DNA of 64,000 nt from Nibrella saemangeumensis. Its GTDB lineage: Bacteria > Bacteroidota > Bacteroidia > Cytophagales > Spirosomataceae. The translations under genes and the position numbers were made by a program. Of this stretch, positions 8,367-15,791 are shown piece after piece. Position 1 is the first letter of the stretch; every line of letters starts with the position of its first letter. The DNA lies in NCBI RefSeq assembly GCF_039541915.1, contig NZ_BAABHD010000079.1, positions 62,001 to 126,000 of the forward strand, given 5' to 3'. A model generated the notes under the pieces. The model did not search any database. It had not been told where the DNA came from and worked only from the letters and a program-made list of their open reading frames with translations.

Positions 8367-9176
8367 TTACCAGGCTCCGTTCAGGCCCTGCCGCAGGGCC
8401 TGCTCATAGGCCGGCAAATCGAAACGATACAGATAGGGTGGTTTGTGAGCCACCCCGTCCCGGCGCTCGTCGAGCCGCCGGAGAATGCCGTACGACTGTA
8501 TCCGGCGCAGAAAATTCCGGCGGTCGAGTTTCCGGCCCAGAATCGTCTCGTACAGGCATTGTAGTTCCGTCATGGTGAACTTTTCGGGCAGCAGGTTGTA
8601 GCCGATGGGCTGGTACGTCAACTGGAGCCGTAAGGTCTCCAGCGCTTTGTCCAGGATGCGGTTGTGGTCCAGCATCAGCGCCGGTACCTCGTGCAGGTCC
8701 CACCAGGCGCAGTCCTCCGAGATATAGTCCGGACGGGGAACGGCCTGCGCAAAATCAACCAGCGCATAATAGCCCAGCGTCAGGAACCGCTGCAGGAACC
8801 AGTGCTCCGCCGATGCCTGGATGTTTTCTTTACGCAGACGCTGCCGGTTAAAGGCTTCGTCATTGCGGGCCAGGTCACCAAACAGGTAAAACTGGCGCAG
8901 AAATACGTGCTCCAGCCCGGTACGGGCTTTCAGCAGCCGGGCCGCGGCCGTTTCTACATCTTCGTTTTTCAGCATGAACCCACCCGGCAGCGCCCACCGC
9001 CCGGTGTTCTTTACCTTCAGCAGCAGGACTTTGAGCTGGTTGGCGTGAAACCCGAATATCGCGCAGTCAATGGAAAAGCCGGGATGATATAACTCACCCC
9101 CGCGCTGTAGTATGTCTTCTAAATCCTGTTCCACCTCGTTGCTAGATCCGTTCTGGCTGACAAATACCAGCCTCAA
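8367..9176 (-). CDS. NUDIX-domain transcriptional regulator, NrtR-like
   Basis: A 269-residue protein with a NUDIX domain (about residues 33-175) and a C-terminal winged-helix DNA-binding domain (about 185-265, TMTELQCLYETILGRKLDRRNF). The NUDIX box at 65-89 is degenerate: the catalytic REUxEE core reads RLLKART, so hydrolysis is unlikely and the domain probably binds a ligand. Regulators of this NrtR-derived class control NAD metabolism or, in Bacteroidota, pentose and other sugar genes. It is divergent from the small Tat/GMC/DUF5916 operon across 138 bp, which makes that operon the likeliest target. This is an inference from position. Confidence 0.8.
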   Translation of the reverse strand: MRLVFVSQNGSSNEVEQDLEDILQRGGELYHPGFSIDCAIFGFHANQLKVLLLKVKNTGRWALPGGFMLKNEDVETAAARLLKARTGLEHVFLRQFYLFGDLARNDEAFNRQRLRKENIQASAEHWFLQRFLTLGYYALVDFAQAVPRPDYISEDCAWWDLHEVPALMLDHNRILDKALETLRLQLTYQPIGYNLLPEKFTMTELQCLYETILGRKLDRRNFLRRIQSYGILRRLDERRDGVAHKPPYLYRFDLPAYEQALRQGLNGAW

Positions 9177-9219
9177 ATAAATAAAATCTCTCCGAATCTG
9201 AGTAGATACCCCGCTAATT

Positions 9220-9270
9220 TATACTTTGCGTCATAATAACGCATACCCGCCCGGCAACCAGCACGCCGGG
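9220..9270 (+). promoter_or_regulatory. Divergent regulator/GMC intergenic region: -7-like element, palindrome and leader hairpin
   Basis: TATACTTTG at 9220-9228 resembles a -7 element although its spacing is one base off consensus. It overlaps the near-perfect palindrome TGCGTCA-TAA-TAACGCA at 9227-9243, a position suited to a repressor operator. A short stem, CCCGGC/GCCGGG at 9250-9255 and 9265-9270, follows in the presumed leader. Binding by the NUDIX regulator is an inference. Confidence 0.35.
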
Positions 9271-9314
9271 TAAGTACACGCGTCTTGGCAATAATTCTTC
9301 GCTGATTCTGACGT

Positions 9315-9710
9315 ATGGAACGAAGGCACTTTCTGCGGTATGCGCTGGTGGCGGCTCTGCCGGCTCCGCTGCTGGGTTGCGGCAACAGACACGCACGGGC
9401 CGACCGTACCCTGCAACTGCCCCAGGTGCTCTCGCAACTGACCGACGAAGCTACCGTACGCCGGATTGGCAAGGCTTACCGGGCTCAGGTCCCCACCGAG
9501 GCCAACCAGGAGACGCTTACGGACCGGCTGCTGGAGGGTAGCCCGGCTGCGCTGGTTATCCGGTCGTTTGGCAAGTCCATGTTGGGCCCCCTGCTGGACC
9601 ATAAAATCCGGCGGGATTTTAAAGAAGGCCGGATCGTCGTCCTGGAAGGCTGGCTGCTGTCGCAGACCGAAGCCCGGCAATGCGCGCTTTACTCACTAGT
9701 TACTGTTTAA
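9315..9710 (+). CDS. Small twin-arginine protein, probable partner of the GMC oxidoreductase
   Basis: A 131-residue protein starting MERRHFLRYALVAALPAPLLGC: a twin-arginine motif, a short hydrophobic stretch and a lipobox-like LLGC, so it is probably exported folded and possibly lipid-anchored. The remainder is a helical region with LSQLTDEATVRRIGKAYRAQVP and a tail GWLLSQTEARQCALYS. Small RR-proteins of this kind commonly precede GMC oxidoreductases lacking their own export signal. The GMC gene starts 14 bp after this stop. The role as export escort or small subunit is inferred by analogy with gluconate 2-dehydrogenase subunit 3, with which I see no clear sequence match. Confidence 0.7.
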   Translation: MERRHFLRYALVAALPAPLLGCGNRHARADRTLQLPQVLSQLTDEATVRRIGKAYRAQVPTEANQETLTDRLLEGSPAALVIRSFGKSMLGPLLDHKIRRDFKEGRIVVLEGWLLSQTEARQCALYSLVTV

Positions 9711-9724
9711 CAGTCTTACCGATT

Positions 9725-11284
9725 ATGCATATTGATGCCCGAACGCTGGAAACCCATTCGCTCATCGAAGGCGACCTGTGCATCATTGGTGCCGGAGCGG
9801 CCGGCATCAGCCTGGCGCTGGAGTGGCAGAACACACCCCACCGGGTCATTCTGCTGGAGGGCGGAGGTTTCGAGGTAGAAGCCGCCATGCAGGAGCTGTA
9901 CCGGGGCAACACCACCGGTCAGCGCTATTATCCCCTGCAATCGTCGCGCCTTCATTATTTCGGCGGTACCACGGGCCACTGGGCCGGCTTTTGCTCCACG
10001 TTCGACCCCATCGATTTTCAACGGCGCGACTGGGTGCCCAACAGCGGCTGGCCCATCGGGCGGGAAGCGCTGGACCCCTACTACGCCAGGGCGCACCCCT
10101 TGCTCGACCTGGGGCCGTATGAATATGACCTCCGCTACTGGCTGGATAAAGACCCTTCGCTGACTCCGCTGCCGTTTGATGAGCAGATGGTGACGCATAA
10201 AATCTGGCAGTTCAGTCCACCCACCCGGTTCGGTACCAAATACCGGGATGCCATCGTAAACGCCAAAAATATCCAGTTGTATACCTACGCCAACGTTACC
10301 CGCCTGGATACCGACGAGCAGGGCCGGCACATCCGGCAGGTGACGGTCAAAAATCTGGCGGGGAAAGAGCATACCGTACGGGCCAGGTATTTTGTGCTGG
10401 CGGGCTGCGCCATTCAGAACGCCCGGCTGCTGCTGGCTTCCAACCACCAGGTACCAAATGGCCTGGGCAACGATTACGACAAGGTGGGGCGCTATTTCAT
10501 GGAACACCTGGAAGTAACCTCCGCCGACCTGTTTCTGACTACGCCTGCGTCGAATCAGCTATACCTCTGGCAGTATTTTGTTACCAGGATGCGGGCCGAA
10601 CTGGCTATTCCGGAACAAAAGCAGAAGGAACTGAAGATCCTTAACGGGACGGTATCCCTGTGGCCGAAAACGGAAGACAAGCAGCCACCCGCTATGATTG
10701 ATACGTTTCCCGACTCCGGCGAAGCTACGGTCCGGAAATGGGAACTCCGGGAGCAGAATTACAAAAAGGGCGATCCCCCCAAAGCAGCGTTGCCCCGATA
10801 CAACATGTTCTCGCTTTTCACCCGGATGGAACAGGCTCCCAACCCGGCCTCCCGCGTCACGCTGGATCGGGAACAGGACGCCCTGGGGATGCCGCGGGCG
10901 ACGCTGCACTGGGAGTTGACTCCGCTGGAGAAACGGAGCATCCGTACTTTATATGATCTGATCGGGCAGCAGGCGGGCCTTGCCGGTCTCGGCCGCGTGC
11001 GGCTGGTCGACTGGCTGCGTGATAAGCAGGATACGAGCTGGCCCGAAACGCTCGGAGCCGGCTGGCACCATATGGGTACCACCCGGATGCACCAGAGCCC
11101 CAAAGAAGGCGTTGTGGATGCCAACTGCCGTGTACACGGCATCCCAAACCTGTTTGTGGCGGGGTCTTCCTGCTTCCCCACCGGCGGAGCGGCCAACCCG
11201 ACCCTGACGCTGGTGGCCTTAACGCTGCGTCTTTCGGATCACCTGAAACAACTCCTCAACCCGCCAACCCGCACAACAGCCTAA
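9725..11284 (+). CDS. GMC-family FAD-dependent oxidoreductase
   Basis: A 519-residue flavoprotein. The dinucleotide-binding motif GAGAAGISLALE lies near residue 20, ending in the ribose-binding acid of LLEGGG. GGTTGHWAGFC is the second FAD contact region. The C-terminal GMC_oxred_C domain has WHHMGTTRM with the active-site histidine and GGAANPTLTLVALTLRL. An upstream in-frame ATG at 9680 would overlap the preceding gene by 31 bp and was rejected in favour of the ATG at 9725, just before the FAD domain. There is no export signal of its own, which fits hitch-hiking with the preceding Tat protein. The substrate, probably a sugar or alcohol, is unknown. Confidence 0.85.
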   Translation: MHIDARTLETHSLIEGDLCIIGAGAAGISLALEWQNTPHRVILLEGGGFEVEAAMQELYRGNTTGQRYYPLQSSRLHYFGGTTGHWAGFCSTFDPIDFQRRDWVPNSGWPIGREALDPYYARAHPLLDLGPYEYDLRYWLDKDPSLTPLPFDEQMVTHKIWQFSPPTRFGTKYRDAIVNAKNIQLYTYANVTRLDTDEQGRHIRQVTVKNLAGKEHTVRARYFVLAGCAIQNARLLLASNHQVPNGLGNDYDKVGRYFMEHLEVTSADLFLTTPASNQLYLWQYFVTRMRAELAIPEQKQKELKILNGTVSLWPKTEDKQPPAMIDTFPDSGEATVRKWELREQNYKKGDPPKAALPRYNMFSLFTRMEQAPNPASRVTLDREQDALGMPRATLHWELTPLEKRSIRTLYDLIGQQAGLAGLGRVRLVDWLRDKQDTSWPETLGAGWHHMGTTRMHQSPKEGVVDANCRVHGIPNLFVAGSSCFPTGGAANPTLTLVALTLRLSDHLKQLLNPPTRTTA

Positions 11285-11297
11285 GCTCAACCTGCCT

Positions 11298-13472
11298 GTG
11301 AAGAACCTTTTCCTGCTATTTGTTGCCTGGCTCATCAGCCTGCCGACGCTCGCTCAGAAAAAGAACGAGGCCGTTCAGTACGCGATCCGGAAAACGTCGC
11401 TGCCCGTTAGCGTGGACGGGGTGATGAACGAAGCCGCCTGGCAGACGACCGAGGTAGCCACCGACTTCTTCATGGTGCTTCCGATGGATACCAGCCGGGC
11501 CAGGGTACGCACCGAAGTCCGGATGACGTACGACGACGAAAATCTGTACCTGATTGCCCTTTGCTACCATGCCGTACCCGGTCCTTTTTATGTCGAATCG
11601 CTGCGACGGGATTTTGCGTTCGGCAAAAACGATAACTTTCTGCTGTTCATGGACCCGTTTGAAGACCAGACCAATGGCTTCTCGTTCGGGGCCAACGCAG
11701 CGGGTGCCCAGTGGGACGGCACCATGTACGGTGGTGGCGAGGTAGACCTGAACTGGGACAACAAATGGGTGTCGGTGGTCAAAAACGATCCGGATAAATG
11801 GGTGCTGGAGATGGCCATTCCGTTCAAGACCATCCGCTACAAAAAGAACATAAGCCGGTGGGGGATCAACTTCAGCCGGCTGGATCTGAAAACGACCGAA
11901 AAGGCGAGCTGGGCCCCCGTCCCCCGGCAATTCCCCACCGCTTCGCTGGCGTATGCCGGTGTACTGGTCTGGGATCAGCCTCCGCCGGCTACCGGGGCCA
12001 ATATTTCGGTCATTCCGTATGTGCTGGGGGGCGTAGGCCGTAATTACCAGCGAGATCTGCCGTCGGCCTACCAGAAAAAAGCCGGGGTCGATGTGAAGGT
12101 CGGCATCACCTCGTCATTGAACCTGGACCTGACGATCAATCCGGATTTTTCGCAGGTAGAAGTAGACCGGCAGGTTACCAACCTCGACCGGTTCGAACTG
12201 TTTTTCCCGGAGCGCCGACAGTTCTTTCTGGAGAACGCCGATCTGTTCGCCAACTTCGGATATGCCACCATCCGGCCCTTCTTCTCCCGCCGTATAGGGC
12301 TGGGAGTGCCCATCCGGGCGGGCGCCCGACTGAGCGGCAAGCTAACCAAAGACTGGCGCATTGGGCTGATGAATATGCAGACGGGGCGGGTAGCCGAGCG
12401 CGGTCTGCCCGAGCAGAACTTTGCCATTATGTCGCTCCAGCGCCGGGTTTTTGCCCGGTCCAATATCGGTTTTCTGTTCGTCAATAAAGAATCCCTGAAC
12501 TACGCACGAGGGGTGGATTCGCTCCCGCCCGGCCATTCCCGCTACAACCGGAACATCGGACTGGAATACAACCTGGCTTCCGCCAACAATCAGTGGACCG
12601 GCAAAGCCTTTGTGCTCAAAGCTTTCTCGCCGGACAAATCCGGTCAGGATGTGGTGCAGGCCGCTCACCTGGAGTACCGGAGCCGGCGCTGGAACGTGCT
12701 GGTGCAGGAAGAATACGTGGGCCGGAACTACACCGCCGAAGTGGGTTATGTGCCCCGGAACGGCTACGTACGCCTTACCTCCACAGCCGCCCGCTTATTT
12801 TTTCCGAAAGGAGGGATTATTCTGAGTCACGGTCCCAAAGTCAGCCTGTCGCATTACCACACAACGGCCATGCAAAAGACCGACTATCTGAATATGGCCT
12901 TTTACACGCTCACCTTCCGGACCCAGAGTACGTTTACCCTGGCGCTGGTGGATGAGTATGTGCGGTTGCTGCTGCCCTTCGATCCGACCAATTCCGGCAA
13001 AGATACCCTGGCCCGCGGCACGCAGCACCACTGGAAAGCCTGGCGCACCGATTTCGTCTCCAAGCCGCAAAGCGTATTCACGTATGCGTTCAACACCCGC
13101 TATGGTCGGTATTACGCCGATGGAACCCGCCTGAACCTGACGGGAGAAATCGGGTACCGCTTTCAGCCGTACGTGAGTCTGCTGGCTAATGCCAGCTATA
13201 ACGACATCCGGCTGCCGGGCCCCTATGGACGAACGACCTTCTGGCTGGTTGGCTCGCAGGTCGACGTAACGCTGACCAACACCGTGTTTTTCTCCACGTT
13301 TGTGCAGTACAATCAGCAGACGCAGAATATTAATCTGAACTCCCGGTTTCAGTGGCGGTACAAGCCGGCCTCTGATCTGTACATCGTGTACACCGATAAT
13401 TACCTGCCCTTCCCGTTCTCGGTGCGCAACCGGGCGCTGGTCCTGAAATTTACCTATTGGTGGAACGTATGA
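11298..13472 (+). CDS. DUF5916 outer-membrane protein with CBM9-like domain
   Basis: A 724-residue protein with a GTG start at 11298 and a signal peptide ending near LPTLAQ (residue 19). Residues 30-230 match the carbohydrate-binding family 9-like fold that opens DUF5916 proteins (VDGVMNEAAWQ, YDDENLYLIALCY). The rest is a DUF5916 region of alternating polar/aromatic strands, likely an outer-membrane beta barrel, closing with a terminal aromatic strand (LVLKFTYWWNV). Family proteins are widespread in Bacteroidota and not biochemically defined. The gene begins 13 bp after the GMC stop, so the three genes form a probable operon. Confidence 0.85.
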   Translation: MKNLFLLFVAWLISLPTLAQKKNEAVQYAIRKTSLPVSVDGVMNEAAWQTTEVATDFFMVLPMDTSRARVRTEVRMTYDDENLYLIALCYHAVPGPFYVESLRRDFAFGKNDNFLLFMDPFEDQTNGFSFGANAAGAQWDGTMYGGGEVDLNWDNKWVSVVKNDPDKWVLEMAIPFKTIRYKKNISRWGINFSRLDLKTTEKASWAPVPRQFPTASLAYAGVLVWDQPPPATGANISVIPYVLGGVGRNYQRDLPSAYQKKAGVDVKVGITSSLNLDLTINPDFSQVEVDRQVTNLDRFELFFPERRQFFLENADLFANFGYATIRPFFSRRIGLGVPIRAGARLSGKLTKDWRIGLMNMQTGRVAERGLPEQNFAIMSLQRRVFARSNIGFLFVNKESLNYARGVDSLPPGHSRYNRNIGLEYNLASANNQWTGKAFVLKAFSPDKSGQDVVQAAHLEYRSRRWNVLVQEEYVGRNYTAEVGYVPRNGYVRLTSTAARLFFPKGGIILSHGPKVSLSHYHTTAMQKTDYLNMAFYTLTFRTQSTFTLALVDEYVRLLLPFDPTNSGKDTLARGTQHHWKAWRTDFVSKPQSVFTYAFNTRYGRYYADGTRLNLTGEIGYRFQPYVSLLANASYNDIRLPGPYGRTTFWLVGSQVDVTLTNTVFFSTFVQYNQQTQNINLNSRFQWRYKPASDLYIVYTDNYLPFPFSVRNRALVLKFTYWWNV

Positions 13473-13507
13473 GCCCTGCCCTTTTTAATTAAATGGTTGG
13501 TTTAAGC

Positions 13508-13534
13508 AAGGTCATCCTGCATAGGGGTGACCTT
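13508..13534. terminator. Hairpin between convergent DUF5916 and acylase genes
   Basis: A 7-bp stem AAGGTCA/TGACCTT (13508-13514 and 13528-13534) with a partly paired 13-nt loop lies in the 104-bp convergent gap. On the plus strand it is followed by TCTTTGTTG, so it more plausibly terminates the GMC/DUF5916 transcript. Confidence 0.5.
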
Positions 13535-13576
13535 CTTTGTTGCTGGCGGCAGGCAGCCGTAAGTCGGGCCGGTGGT

Positions 13577-15658
13577 CTAGTTGGAGGGCGATAGTGTTTC
13601 CCGCTTCTCCATGTTCTGCAAAATCTGATTCCTGTCCAGCAACGCAGGACGCAACTTTTTCTGCGACAGCAGAGGCAACTGATCCCCGATGTGTTTGCTG
13701 CCGGGCTGGGTTGCGTTGCCGTAACTGAGCAGGACCTGAGCGTGCACGGTATCGCCAAATTCGGTAACGGCTACGTAGGTATCACCGGCTACCGCATAAT
13801 TTTTTTGGTCCTGCTTGTTCGGCGAGAAATACATCGTCCGGAAAATACCGTATCGTTCCGAACCGCCATTGGCGGGTACGTTATGGCTGCCTACCAGGAA
13901 CCGGTTCACCTCACCCCAGGCCACATCCAGTGCACCGTACAGCTGCTGTACGTCGGCCGCAGCCTTGACCAGCAGGGCTACCGCTTGCTGCGGGTCCTTT
14001 AAACCATCGGGAGTGGTTACCGGCTGGGCGGGGTTCCAGGGAATGCGGAGCATACCTGGCTCCAGTTTGTCGAACCAGCTGGCAAACAGCACCGCTCCCC
14101 GGCTGTCGGTATTGGTGGCTTTGTCCCACTTCTGCAAAACGGCAGCGGCTCGCTGGGCCGCCGGATCGGGGTATTGGTTTACGGCCGCCAGCAGGTCGTC
14201 CAGAAAACGGTCGGCGGCTTCCATACCGGTATTCAGTTTATAGCCGATCAGCTCATCGAACGTGATGGAGGCATCGTCTTTGATTAAGTTAACGGCCCGC
14301 TGAGGCCGTAACGTCATGACCTGCGGGGCCATGTACGGCGGGTAATCCGAGGGTTTCAGCACCATAGGATACGTGCTGGTCCAGGGCGCATCGTTGGCAT
14401 TCTGGACAAAGCCGGCCGGCGGATTCAATACCCTGGGTAGGTCCTCATACTGGTGGTACTGATTCCAGATGTATTTCGAGGACCGGCCGTCTACGGTATT
14501 ATTCCAGAAGGCCCAGTTTCCTTCGCTTCGTACCGGTACATTGCCGTTGAACAGGTACAGGATGTTGCCCGCTTTGTCGGCATAAATGACGTTGAACATC
14601 GGATTCTGCATCATTTTCAGGGCATCTTCAAATGCCTTTAGATCCTTCGCCTGGGCCATTTTGTGGTATTGGCTAGCCATGGATGCATTCGCCAGGCCCG
14701 CCACCCGGATGGCGTAGGCTTTGCCGTTCTTTTCGCCGATTACCGGACCATGTTTCGAGTAAGCCAGTGCCAGATCCCGGGTTTTCATACTACCATCGGC
14801 CTGCCGGATTTTCAGCGACACCGTTTTCTTTTCCAACAGCTGCACCGCCCCGTCGAGCAGATAGCCGCCATCCTGCAGCGTCAGTTCGTACCGGTCGGAG
14901 GCATCAATGGTGTTGACGGTATGGGTCCAGCCCAGGTTATCGTTAAACGCAATGTTGAGTACGGGCTGTCCGACCAGCGAAACGCCGTAGGCATTGAAAC
15001 CAGGAGCGGTTAAGTGTGCTTCGAAAAACAAAAAGAAATCACCCCACGGCAGGTGCGGATTAGTAACCAGCATGGCTTTTTTAGACGCCGATCTGGACGG
15101 GGCAATGGCGTAGGAATTGGAGCCCGGTGTGAGCAGATGGGTAGCGGTCGCTATATCCTGGCGGGCTAAAAACTCCAGACAGATAACGCGGGTACTATGC
15201 GCCAGCACATCGTAGGGGGTAACCGGCAAGACCTGCTTCATGGTAGCGTCAATGGCTTCCGGGTGCGCCTGGGCATAGGCGTTGATGCCTTTTACAAACG
15301 ATTCAACAATGGTTTTGCTGTCGGCATCCTGTCGGGCATACTGCTGCCGGGCTACTTCGGGCAGGTTAAACAAGTGTATCTGCTGGTCGGAGGGCAGGTA
15401 GGTTTCGCCCCAGTACTCGGCGGCCCGGCCGCGGGCCTGTCCGTAGAGCTTCAGGATCAGGTTGGCGTGGTTGTGCATCTGCGACCAGCCGTACGCATAG
15501 TACATGTCATTGGTGGTGCGGCCGTAGATGTGGGGTACGCCATACTTATCCCATATGATTTCGGTTGGTTGCTGGGCCTGCGCCGTGCCAAAAGTCATGA
15601 CCAGAAAAGCCGCCGGAAAGACCAGCTTCTTCCAGCATACAGGGAGTCGCGTTTTCAT
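13577..15658 (-). CDS. Penicillin acylase family N-terminal-nucleophile hydrolase
   Basis: A 693-residue preproprotein with a signal peptide ending at about residue 28 (AQAQ). The PF01804 architecture is evident: a small subunit to about residue 179, then G179-S180-N-S-Y-A, where Ser180 would become the N-terminal nucleophile of the large subunit after autoproteolysis. The usual downstream segments are present, including HTVNTIDASDRYELTL and the NANDAPW region (VQNANDAPWTSTYPM). Family members in the periplasm cleave amides such as penicillins, N-acyl-homoserine lactones or lipopeptides; the substrate cannot be read here. It stands alone, converging with the DUF5916 gene. The SNSYA variant replaces the commoner SNNW/SNAW. 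Confidence 0.85.
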   Translation of the reverse strand: MKTRLPVCWKKLVFPAAFLVMTFGTAQAQQPTEIIWDKYGVPHIYGRTTNDMYYAYGWSQMHNHANLILKLYGQARGRAAEYWGETYLPSDQQIHLFNLPEVARQQYARQDADSKTIVESFVKGINAYAQAHPEAIDATMKQVLPVTPYDVLAHSTRVICLEFLARQDIATATHLLTPGSNSYAIAPSRSASKKAMLVTNPHLPWGDFFLFFEAHLTAPGFNAYGVSLVGQPVLNIAFNDNLGWTHTVNTIDASDRYELTLQDGGYLLDGAVQLLEKKTVSLKIRQADGSMKTRDLALAYSKHGPVIGEKNGKAYAIRVAGLANASMASQYHKMAQAKDLKAFEDALKMMQNPMFNVIYADKAGNILYLFNGNVPVRSEGNWAFWNNTVDGRSSKYIWNQYHQYEDLPRVLNPPAGFVQNANDAPWTSTYPMVLKPSDYPPYMAPQVMTLRPQRAVNLIKDDASITFDELIGYKLNTGMEAADRFLDDLLAAVNQYPDPAAQRAAAVLQKWDKATNTDSRGAVLFASWFDKLEPGMLRIPWNPAQPVTTPDGLKDPQQAVALLVKAAADVQQLYGALDVAWGEVNRFLVGSHNVPANGGSERYGIFRTMYFSPNKQDQKNYAVAGDTYVAVTEFGDTVHAQVLLSYGNATQPGSKHIGDQLPLLSQKKLRPALLDRNQILQNMEKRETLSPSN

Positions 15659-15791
15659 AGTCGACAGGGTTTATCGTTGATACAAGATAACGTATTGCCG
15701 ACGGAAGAACATGTTTTTCGTAAAGATTTACTTATTGTGTTTCTACGGTGAACAGTTACTGCATTAGATGGTAAAAGGGAGAGTATTCTGG

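Noticed and set aside
9680..9724. Upstream ATG for the first GMC gene
   Set aside because: It would overlap the small Tat gene by 31 bp, and the 15 added residues do not resemble a signal peptide. The ATG at 9725 begins just before the FAD domain.
13577..15658. Quorum-quenching AHL acylase
   Set aside because: The family fits, but nothing in the sequence separates AHL, penicillin or lipopeptide substrates, so only the family is reported.
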